Below are positions 1 through 5,327 of a stretch of DNA of 9,142 nucleotides, one piece after another; the first letter of the stretch is position 1; each line of letters begins with the position of its first letter. Origin of the DNA: DAIRET01 sp036795455 (GTDB lineage Bacteria > Bacteroidota > Ignavibacteria > Ignavibacteriales > Ignavibacteriaceae). The DNA lies in NCBI GenBank assembly GCA_036795455.1, contig DAIRET010000115.1, positions 1-9,142 on the forward strand, written 5' to 3'. The translations under genes and the position numbers were made by a program. The notes under the pieces are model-generated. The model searched no databases. It saw only the letters and a list, made by a program, of their open reading frames with translations, and was not told the origin of the DNA.

Positions 1-923
1 ATTGAACCGGGTCCAATACCAACTTTCACAGCATCAACTTTACACGAGAATAGTTCAAGTGCCGCATCATAAGTTGCTATATTACCGGCAATTAGCTGAA
101 TATTTCTAAATTTTCTTCGAACTTCTTTAATTACTTTCAATACATTCGATGAATGTCCATGTGCAGAGTCGATAACTATTACATCCACCTGTGATTTGAT
201 TAAAGCCTCTACCCGGTCAAAAGTATCATTGGAAACCCCCACTGCTGCTCCCACACGTAAGCGACCATGCTCATCTTTACAAGCAAAAGGATGTTTTCTT
301 TTTTTCTGAATATCCTTGAAAGTAATCAACCCTTTTAATATCCCGTTCTTATCAACGACCGGGAGTTTTTCAATTTTATTATCCTGTAAAATCCTCTCGG
401 CTTTTGTCAAATCTGTACCGAGCGGAGCAGTAATTAAGTTCTCCTTCGTCATTAATTCGCTGATTTGTTGATGTACATTCGGTTCAAATCTCAAATCACG
501 GTTAGTTAAAATTCCTACCAGGTAATTGTTTTTATCAACTATCGGGATACCCGATATGCTAAACTTTTTCATCAGATTGATAGCATCACCGATTGTTTGA
601 TCCGGTTGAAGCGTAACCGGGCTTAATATCATTCCGCTTTCGCTTCTTTTCACTTTGTCTACTTCATCACATTGTTGTTCAATCGACATGTTTTTGTGAA
701 GAAAGCCTATACCTCCCTCTCTTGCTATTGCAATTGCCATACTTGATTCCGTAACCGTATCCATTGCAGCTGAAATTAAGGGAATGTTTAACTTTATTTC
801 CCTTGTCAAATAGGTTGATATATCAACTTCCCGCGGTAAAACAGAGGATTTACTCGGAATAAGCAGAACATCATCAAATGTCAATCCTTCTTCAATAAAC
901 TTACTATAATCATTTTTTTTCAT
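1..923 (-). CDS. guaB: IMP dehydrogenase, 3'-truncated by window edge
   Basis: Inosine-5'-monophosphate dehydrogenase is the cytoplasmic enzyme that oxidises IMP to XMP with NAD+, the committed step of guanine nucleotide synthesis. I translated 307 codons from ATG at 923-921. The N-terminus has the family start FIEEGLTFDDVLLIP (residues 9-23), then SAAMDTVTES (51-60). A tandem CBS regulatory pair covers about 96-210. The barrel resumes with IDSAHGHS (251-258), LIAGNIAT (277-284) and VGIGPGS (301-307). The frame leaves the window one residue short of the expected catalytic loop cysteine (GPGSIC), so roughly 180 of about 490 residues are missing and the active site cannot be checked. The start is supported by AGGA at 930-933 with a 6-base spacer. 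The gene lies 73 bases downstream of gcdH on the same strand, so co-transcription is possible but functionally unlinked. Identification is near certain. Confidence 0.97.
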   Translation of the reverse strand, partial: MKKNDYSKFIEEGLTFDDVLLIPSKSSVLPREVDISTYLTREIKLNIPLISAAMDTVTESSMAIAIAREGGIGFLHKNMSIEQQCDEVDKVKRSESGMILSPVTLQPDQTIGDAINLMKKFSISGIPIVDKNNYLVGILTNRDLRFEPNVHQQISELMTKENLITAPLGTDLTKAERILQDNKIEKLPVVDKNGILKGLITFKDIQKKRKHPFACKDEHGRLRVGAAVGVSNDTFDRVEALIKSQVDVIVIDSAHGHSSNVLKVIKEVRRKFRNIQLIAGNIATYDAALELFSCKVDAVKVGIGPGS

Positions 924-929
924 AACAAA

Positions 930-933
930 TCCT
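930..933 (-). promoter_or_regulatory. Ribosome binding site of guaB
   Basis: Read on the minus strand this is AGGA, six bases before the ATG at 923-921. It favours this ATG over the internal in-frame methionine codons. Confidence 0.5.
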
Positions 934-996
934 AAAAAACTTTATTAATATGGCAATACCAGTTAATCAAAGGAAAACCTTTCAATATGCACGGGA

Positions 997-2166
997 TTAA
1001 TCAAAAGCTGGAAAACCGGTAATATCTTCGCCTATAATGAGGGTATGCATCTCGTGTGTTCCTTCATATGTTTTTACCGATTCAAGATTTGCAGAATGCC
1101 TCATTACTGGGTACTCATCAAGTATTCCGTTAGCACCGAGAATTTCTCTTGCTATGCGCGCAATTTCAAGCGCTTTTTCACAATTGTTGCGCTTAGCAAG
1201 TGATACATGCTGAAACCTCAGTTTACCGTTATCTTTCATCCTACCTAATTGAACATTCAACAGTTGAGCTTTTGTTATTTCGGTAAGAATATAAACTAAT
1301 TTTTCTTGTGTCATCTGATAAGCTGCTATCGGTTTACTAAACTGGATTCTGCTTTTAGAATAATTTAATGCTGATTCATAACAAGCCATCATTGCTCCAA
1401 CAACACCCCATGCAATTCCGTAACGTGCCTGGTTAAGACACATTAACGGGCTTTTCAAACCATTTGTATTAGGGAACCAATGTGAATCAGGTACAAATAC
1501 ATTATCCATTATAAGTTCTGATGTAACCGAAGCACGAAGCGAATGCTTCCCTTTCATCTCAGGTGCAGAAAAACCTTTAAAATCTTTTTCAATCAGAAAA
1601 CCATGAACAATTCCATCAAGTTTTGCCCAGACAACCGCAACATCGGCAATAGTTCCATTTGTAATCCACATTTTAGCACCGTTAAGAAGATATCCTCCAT
1701 CAACTTTTTCTGCTTTAGTTACTAAGCCGCCTGGATTCGAGCCGTAATCCGGTTCTGTTAAACCGAAACAACCGATCTTTTTACCTGCTGCAAGTTTTGG
1801 AAGCCAGTATTCTTTTTGTTCATCACTTCCGAAAGTAAAAATCGGATACATAACCAATGCACTTTGAACGGAAACAAAACTCCGTATTCCACTGTCCCCC
1901 CTTTCAAGTTCTTGCATTACAAGTCCGTATGCGACATTATTCATTTCTGCGCCGCCGTATTTAGCCGGAAGCGTTGCACCGAATAAACCGAGTTCAGCCA
2001 TTTGTGCAATAGTATGAGTAGGAAACTTTGATTCTCTATTATATTCTTCAATTATAGGTATGATCTGTTCGGATACAAAATCACGTACAGTATCTCTAAC
2101 CATTACTTCTTCTTCGGAAAGAAGGTCATCGATATTAAAATAATTTACGCCGATAAATTTGTTCAT
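997..2166 (-). CDS. gcdH: Glutaryl-CoA dehydrogenase (acyl-CoA dehydrogenase family)
   Basis: FAD enzyme that oxidises glutaryl-CoA and decarboxylates the intermediate to crotonyl-CoA, in lysine, tryptophan or benzoyl-CoA catabolism, passing electrons to ETF. The 389-residue length is typical. The full acyl-CoA dehydrogenase fold is present: an N-terminal helical domain (15-130), a flavin-contact strand GLTEPDYGSNPGG (135-147), WITNG (167-171) and the C-terminal RIQF (273-276). GCDH-specific features are ERGDSGIRSFVSVQS (88-102), with Glu88 and Arg95 matching the pair that binds the substrate carboxylate in human GCDH (Glu87/Arg94), and KTYEGTHEMH (365-374), with Tyr367 and the catalytic base Glu368. 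Keeping Glu88 and Tyr367 suggests the decarboxylating type rather than the non-decarboxylating anaerobe type. No ETF or other pathway gene is in the window. No clear Shine-Dalgarno precedes the ATG, but the N-terminus agrees with the family. A general short-chain acyl-CoA dehydrogenase is the less likely alternative. Confidence 0.92.
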   Translation of the reverse strand: MNKFIGVNYFNIDDLLSEEEVMVRDTVRDFVSEQIIPIIEEYNRESKFPTHTIAQMAELGLFGATLPAKYGGAEMNNVAYGLVMQELERGDSGIRSFVSVQSALVMYPIFTFGSDEQKEYWLPKLAAGKKIGCFGLTEPDYGSNPGGLVTKAEKVDGGYLLNGAKMWITNGTIADVAVVWAKLDGIVHGFLIEKDFKGFSAPEMKGKHSLRASVTSELIMDNVFVPDSHWFPNTNGLKSPLMCLNQARYGIAWGVVGAMMACYESALNYSKSRIQFSKPIAAYQMTQEKLVYILTEITKAQLLNVQLGRMKDNGKLRFQHVSLAKRNNCEKALEIARIAREILGANGILDEYPVMRHSANLESVKTYEGTHEMHTLIIGEDITGFPAFD

Positions 2167-2206
2167 AGGAGTATAAAAATTAGTTTATTTGGGTGTTTAA
2201 GTTATC

Positions 2207-2270
2207 AAAACCGGTCTGAATAAACAAACTCACTTACATCCATATTTTTTCTCTTAATTGAACTGGTTTT
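2207..2270. repeat. Imperfect inverted repeat in the gcdH/SRPBCC divergent spacer
   Basis: AAAACCGGT at 2207-2215 is mirrored by ACTGGTTTT at 2262-2270, nine bases with one mismatch and a 46-base gap. It lies between two divergently transcribed genes, where a shared operator could sit. The core ACYGGT also occurs in the arms of the leader element near 5200 and 5270. The arms are short, so chance is a real possibility. Confidence 0.25.
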
Positions 2271-2284
2271 AAGGTTTACTCTTG
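2258..2284 (+). promoter_or_regulatory. Weak candidate promoter for the SRPBCC gene
   Basis: TACTCTTG at 2277-2284 differs by one base from the Bacteroidota -7 consensus TAnnTTTG. A TTG at 2258-2260 lies 16 bases upstream, slightly short of the usual -33/-7 spacing. It would give a leader of about 50 bases before the ATG at 2341. This is pattern matching only, in AT-rich DNA. Confidence 0.25.
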
Positions 2285-2340
2285 AACCAAACTGCATAGA
2301 CTTAGGTTAAGTAGAATAGTAAAACAAAGACTAATAAATT

Positions 2341-2814
2341 ATGATTTTTTACATTCAAACAGAGCAATTGATTAATGCGAATATCGACAAGGTTTGGGAT
2401 TTTTTTTCTAACCCCGAAAACTTGAATGAATTAACTCCACCCGATTTGAAATTTCGTATCGTAAGTAATATCGATAGGAAGATGTACCATGGACAAATGA
2501 TTGAATACCGTATCGGGATTTTACCCGGGATTTGGACGAAGTGGCTAACTGAAATAACTCACGTAATAGATAAAAAAATTTTTGTGGATGAGCAAAGAAT
2601 CGGTCCTTATAAAATTTGGCATCATCAACATATTTTTACAGAAAAAGAGAATGGCGTTTTGATGAAAGACATTGTTACTTATGTTGTAGGATACGGGTTT
2701 ATCGGCAGAATTGTCAACTTACTTTTCATTAAAAGAAAGCTAAAAACAATCTTTGACTACCGATATAAGAAAGTGGATGAAATATTTAATCAAAAAAAAA
2801 TCCCGGTTTTATAA
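2341..2814 (+). CDS. SRPBCC-fold ligand-binding protein (COG4276-like)
   Basis: Small cytoplasmic protein of 157 residues in the START/Bet v1-like SRPBCC superfamily, whose members bind hydrophobic ligands in a deep pocket. The ligand here is unknown. Family hallmarks seen are an N-terminal strand with the IDKVWDFFSNPENLNELTPP segment (25-34 being NPENLNELTP), FVDEQRIGPYKIWHHQHIF (81-99), the MKDIVTY strand (108-114) and a long C-terminal helix with IFDYRYKKVDEIF (137-149). There is no signal peptide and no catalytic motif. The start is fixed by an in-frame TAA at 2335-2337. No Shine-Dalgarno is visible, as is common in this phylum. It diverges from gcdH across 174 bases and converges with the YHS-like gene, so it is probably monocistronic. 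Relatives often sit beside NAD-dependent epimerase or DUF1731 genes, but no such partner is here. Family call is firm; function is unknown. Confidence 0.85.
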   Translation: MIFYIQTEQLINANIDKVWDFFSNPENLNELTPPDLKFRIVSNIDRKMYHGQMIEYRIGILPGIWTKWLTEITHVIDKKIFVDEQRIGPYKIWHHQHIFTEKENGVLMKDIVTYVVGYGFIGRIVNLLFIKRKLKTIFDYRYKKVDEIFNQKKIPVL

Positions 2815-2828
2815 CAATCAACCGGGAT
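2792..2828 (-). terminator. Rho-independent terminator of the YHS-like gene
   Basis: ATCCCGGTT (2800-2808) and AACCGGGAT (2820-2828) form a perfect 9-bp stem around an 11-base loop. On the minus strand the stem is followed by nine T residues (plus-strand A tract 2792-2800), which terminates the leftward gene ending at 2843. On the plus strand no U tract follows, so it is a one-way terminator. Its distal arm and T tract lie inside the last codons of the convergent SRPBCC gene. Confidence 0.85.
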
Positions 2829-2842
2829 ATTAAAAACGGGAA

Positions 2843-3235
2843 TTACTTATCCTTCTTTTTAGCTGATTTGCCGTCTTCATTTAGTTTAACGGCATATTTT
2901 GCGGGATCTTTTTTGAATTTCTCCATAGAACTATTAGTATTGAAACCATATACTTTTCCTTGATATTCAACTGTCTTTGCATTAGCATCAACTGCTTTGC
3001 CGCTAACGGGACAAACAGAGTTCCACGGTTTGATTTTCTTTGATGTTTTTTCAACAGACATATCGTGATGATCGCTCGAACAATCTGTTTCTTCAACTGC
3101 AGTACAAGTCGAACTTTTTGAACACTTTGAAGCACACGGAAGTTTCTCTGTTACCTGTGCATTTACTAACCCGGTAAATAAAAATATGGATAATGCTAAA
3201 ACCAGCACTAATTTATTGTCGGTTGTTTTTACCAT
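2843..3235 (-). CDS. Exported cysteine-rich YHS-like domain protein
   Basis: A 130-residue exported protein. Residues 1-26 are a signal peptide (basic start, hydrophobic 9-23, cleavage likely after VNA at 24-26). A linker then holds Cys34, Cys38, Cys44, Cys52 and a DHHD cluster (55-58), suggesting metal binding. Residues 71-116 resemble the YHS/TRASH domain: NSVCPVSGK (72-80), a YQGKVYGF strand (91-98) and MEKFKKDPAKY (104-114). Canonical YHS domains have cysteines after the YGF strand, usually FCC with a further Cys. Here that stretch reads FNTNSS (98-103), so only the Cys75 side of the metal site remains. The tail is lysine-rich (123-130). The start is fixed by AGGGAG at 3241-3246 with 5-base spacing and an in-frame TAG at 3245-3247. 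Its partner is unknown; a role in copper or other soft-metal handling is inferred from the family only. Confidence 0.75.
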   Translation of the reverse strand: MVKTTDNKLVLVLALSIFLFTGLVNAQVTEKLPCASKCSKSSTCTAVEETDCSSDHHDMSVEKTSKKIKPWNSVCPVSGKAVDANAKTVEYQGKVYGFNTNSSMEKFKKDPAKYAVKLNEDGKSAKKKDK

Positions 3236-3240
3236 AATTG

Positions 3241-3246
3241 CTCCCT
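3241..3246 (-). promoter_or_regulatory. Strong ribosome binding site of the YHS-like gene
   Basis: Reads AGGGAG on the minus strand, five bases before ATG at 3235-3233. It is one of the few canonical Shine-Dalgarno sequences in the window and fixes the start together with the overlapping in-frame TAG. Confidence 0.75.
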
Positions 3247-3435
3247 AAAAGTTCAATGATTATGTTAATTAATGGGTGCAATATAATCTAATATCTTTAA
3301 TCAAAAAATATAAAAAGTTATGGTTATAGTGTTTTCCTGAACCCACCGGTAATTCTCATTGCTGCGTTGTTATACCTTAATCTTATTAACAGATAACTTC
3401 TTGTCGAAAATAGAAATCGTTTTTATCTATCTCAT

Positions 3436-4935
3436 TCAATATAATAGTACCAGTATTTCTTTGAATATTTCATCCACATTTTTTGAACTACCGGTGTAGT
3501 TATTGGCAATCATCGAAAATGAAATCAACCTCCCGCTTTTATTCTTCATATATCCGCTGAATGCTCTAACTCCACTTATTGTACCCGACTTTATTCTTGC
3601 ATTTTTTTCAATTACTGTTCCTAATCCGAATCTTTTAAATCCACCTATATCAGTTGTATCCCCGGCAATAGGAAATGAAAAATAATACGATTCAAATTCT
3701 TTTTGATTACTCATATAGTTTAGCACGCTTGCAATACACTTTGTTGTTATCATGTTTGTTCTTGAAAGCCCGCTGCCGTCATCAAGTTCAACTCCTTCAA
3801 TAGGAATGCCGGCTTTTTTTGAAAAATCCATCATTGCTTTAATCCCCTTTCTTGTACTGCTTTGGGAGTCCTTCTCTTTAAATAGCGAGACGAGTAACTG
3901 TTCGGTATAAAGATTATTGCTCCTCTTATTCACAATGTAAACAATATCTTTTAACGGAGGAGAATCTATTTTGTAAATCAATTTATTTTCATTGTAGTTT
4001 CCTTTTTCTTCAACTTTAGATGAAAAACCGGAAACCGGAATCCCGTTGTCTTTCAATACTTCGATAATTTTTTGTGCTGTAAATAAAGCTGGATCGGGCA
4101 TAGAGCCTTTAATCGAAAATTTTTCTACTCCGGCAGGAATCGTTCCTCTCAAAGTTGCTTCATATGAGAATGGTGCGTTATAAATATAACCGTTATCACC
4201 TGAGCCAACCGCACCGGTTTTCATGTAATTTATGAACTTTAATCCCGGTATATTGGGAACAGTTCCGATAACGTCTGCCGGGTCTCCCACTTTTTCTCCG
4301 GGTTTAAATTCAAGGTGATATAAATTATCATAAATACACAAAGCAGATGTACCCGCTCCGTAGTAGTTGCCTATGTCAATCCATGGCCAGTAATTTGGAA
4401 CCGGGTTTCTTTCATATAGCAAATCATCAGCTAATACATTTCCGTTAATCTCTTTAATCCCGAAATACGAAATTGCATTTTTAATATTATTCATCAATTC
4501 ATCAAGTTCAACGGAGCCTCTAACCTGTGAGCTTCCAAGTGTAGGGTCGCCGCCTCCTACAATATAGATATTTCCATTTAACTTACCGGAATCATCTAAT
4601 TTACCGTCATGATATATCTTCGTTACAAATTTATGGTCTTCGCCATTTATCATTAAAGCGGCTGCTGAAGTAACAACTTTCAAGTTAGATGCAGGGGCAA
4701 GACTTTTTTCGGAATTAAAAGAGATAATTTCTTTACAGTCATCAGCAAAGGAAGCATAAACCGCAACAAACCCGTTTTTTAATGTCTTCCCTTTTGAGTG
4801 CTTTTCGATTACAGATTTCAACTCCTTTATGTTTTGAGAATAGATTGTTTTTTCTACCTGGAGAAAGACAAAGCATAAAACAAAGAGAAAAATGATTTGA
4901 GATTTCATACTAAAAATTGATAATGTTTTTTTCAT
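3436..4935 (-). CDS. dacB: PBP4-type D-alanyl-D-alanine carboxypeptidase/endopeptidase (peptidase S13)
   Basis: Periplasmic low-molecular-weight penicillin-binding protein that trims the terminal D-Ala from peptidoglycan stem peptides and can cleave cross-links. At 499 residues it is normal for the S13 family. The three catalytic motifs are present in order: SNLK (83-86, nucleophile Ser83, Lys86), SNN (339-341) and KSGT (449-452). The S13 signatures VGGGDPTLGS (126-135) and a DDGSGLSR loop (385-392) are also seen. The large insert between the first and second motifs that is typical of PBP4 is retained. An N-terminal export signal spans about 1-34; Met10 would give a tidier signal peptide and is an alternative start. 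Neither start has a clear Shine-Dalgarno. It is followed by a 200-base gap before the YHS-like gene and has a plausible own promoter at 4992-5019, so it is probably monocistronic. Confidence 0.95.
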   Translation of the reverse strand: MKKTLSIFSMKSQIIFLFVLCFVFLQVEKTIYSQNIKELKSVIEKHSKGKTLKNGFVAVYASFADDCKEIISFNSEKSLAPASNLKVVTSAAALMINGEDHKFVTKIYHDGKLDDSGKLNGNIYIVGGGDPTLGSSQVRGSVELDELMNNIKNAISYFGIKEINGNVLADDLLYERNPVPNYWPWIDIGNYYGAGTSALCIYDNLYHLEFKPGEKVGDPADVIGTVPNIPGLKFINYMKTGAVGSGDNGYIYNAPFSYEATLRGTIPAGVEKFSIKGSMPDPALFTAQKIIEVLKDNGIPVSGFSSKVEEKGNYNENKLIYKIDSPPLKDIVYIVNKRSNNLYTEQLLVSLFKEKDSQSSTRKGIKAMMDFSKKAGIPIEGVELDDGSGLSRTNMITTKCIASVLNYMSNQKEFESYYFSFPIAGDTTDIGGFKRFGLGTVIEKNARIKSGTISGVRAFSGYMKNKSGRLISFSMIANNYTGSSKNVDEIFKEILVLLY

Positions 4936-4991
4936 AGTAGTACCGTTTTTTTTGTTTTAATACCTTATGTAAAAATAACAAAATTTATCCC

Positions 4992-5019
4992 TCTATAGTA
5001 GAACCTGGATAAACATCAA
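4992..5019 (-). promoter_or_regulatory. Candidate sigma-70-like promoter of dacB
   Basis: On the minus strand TTGATG (5019-5014) and TATAGA (4997-4992) are separated by 16 bases, and an ACT precedes the -10. The start would leave a leader of about 50 bases before the ATG at 4935. The -35 hexamer overlaps the inverted repeat at 5017-5037. This is a sequence-pattern call only. Confidence 0.4.
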
Positions 5020-5037
5020 CATTTTTTTTCAATGTTG
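5017..5037. repeat. Short inverted repeat overlapping the dacB -35 region
   Basis: CAACATT (5017-5023) and AATGTTG (5031-5037) are perfect 7-base arms around a 7-base T-rich spacer. The position over the candidate -35 would suit a repressor operator. It could also be an incidental hairpin in AT-rich DNA. A run of T in the spacer makes it a poor terminator in either direction. Confidence 0.4.
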
Positions 5038-5160
5038 TGGTAACTTTTTAAATTCTTTAACTATTGGTTTTTCCACATTTCATTTGTGATAAAAAAAGGA
5101 GCTTGAAATTCTCTTTATTCTTTTAGAAAAAAAAATGTTTTATTATCTTGCATCGTGAAT
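5038..5160. other. AT-rich part of the dacB/acyl-CoA synthetase divergent spacer
   Basis: The divergent spacer as a whole is 4936-5327. This middle part has no credible ORF on either strand. It is rich in A and T runs, and its only notable element is TATCTTG at 5144-5150, a possible -7 element (near TAnnTTTG) for the rightward gene without a clear TTG partner at the right distance. If used, transcription would begin near 5157 and the downstream inverted repeat would be in the mRNA leader. Confidence 0.3.
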
Positions 5161-5170
5161 CTTATACAAA

Positions 5171-5186
5171 CCCAAAGAGGCTTGGG
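5171..5186 (+). repeat. Leader hairpin with AGAGGC loop
   Basis: CCCAA (5171-5175) pairs with TTGGG (5182-5186) around the six-base loop AGAGGC (5176-5181). It ends two bases before the large inverted repeat at 5189. The octamer AAAGAGGC, which covers this loop (5174-5181), recurs at 5237-5244 inside that element. No T tract follows, so it is not an intrinsic terminator. Confidence 0.5.
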
Positions 5187-5188
5187 GG

Positions 5189-5284
5189 TATTTAATTAAC
5201 CGGTGTTGTGTAGGAATCCCGGTAGACTCACTTCAAAAAGAGGCGGCACATAAGGGATATGATTTAGCACCAGTTAATTAAATA
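5189..5284 (+). repeat. 96-base element closed by 17-base inverted arms, possible structured leader or MITE
   Basis: Arm 5189-5205 (TATTTAATTAACCGGTG) and arm 5268-5284 (CACCAGTTAATTAAATA) are reverse complements over 17 bases with one mismatch (C5200/5201 region against A5272). The 62-base interior can fold further: ATCCC (5216-5220) with GGGAT (5254-5258), and CTTC (5231-5234) with GAGG (5240-5243) around AAAAA. The interior contains no ORF. It sits 43 bases before the acyl-CoA synthetase ATG. I compared it by eye with the SAM, TPP, cobalamin, c-di-GMP, fluoride and glycine riboswitch consensus cores and found no match. Both outer ends are TA, so a tiny MITE with a TA target duplication is an alternative, as is a looping operator pair. 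The inverted repeat is certain; its role is not. Confidence 0.6.
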
Positions 5285-5316
5285 AAAATGAAGTATTAAT
5301 TAATTCACAACATAAT

Positions 5317-5321
5317 AGGAG
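5317..5321 (+). promoter_or_regulatory. Ribosome binding site of the acyl-CoA synthetase gene
   Basis: AGGAG six bases before ATG 5328. An in-frame TGA at 5325-5327 directly precedes the ATG, so the start is fixed. Confidence 0.8.
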
Positions 5322-5327
5322 TATTGA

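Noticed and set aside
969..982. Terminator between gcdH and guaB
   Set aside because: AAAGG/CCTTT with an AAAA loop is only five weak base pairs and has no T tract on the minus strand, so it does not separate the two genes convincingly.
1543..1725. 60-codon plus-strand ORF inside gcdH
   Set aside because: It is the antisense shadow of a strongly conserved gene, with no ribosome binding site or recognisable domain.
2881..3135. 84-codon ORF in another frame of the YHS-like gene
   Set aside because: It overlaps a gene with a signal peptide, a domain match and a strong ribosome binding site. Its own translation is low-complexity and lacks a start signal.
3236..3435. Terminator or small RNA between dacB and the YHS-like gene
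   Set aside because: I found no stem longer than a few base pairs, no T tract after a stem on the minus strand and no ORF. Only a TTAATTAA at 3265-3272 and AT-rich sequence are seen.
5189..5284. Cobalamin, SAM or other known riboswitch
   Set aside because: Isolated words (GGTGCTAAATC on the minus strand, GGAATCC-GGT on the plus strand) resemble fragments of SAM and cobalamin cores, but the other conserved blocks are missing and the stems do not close in the right order.
5189..5284. Integron attC site
   Set aside because: The arms end in AAC/GTT, but the flanking bases do not fit RYYYAAC/GTTRRRY, and there is no integrase or cassette array.
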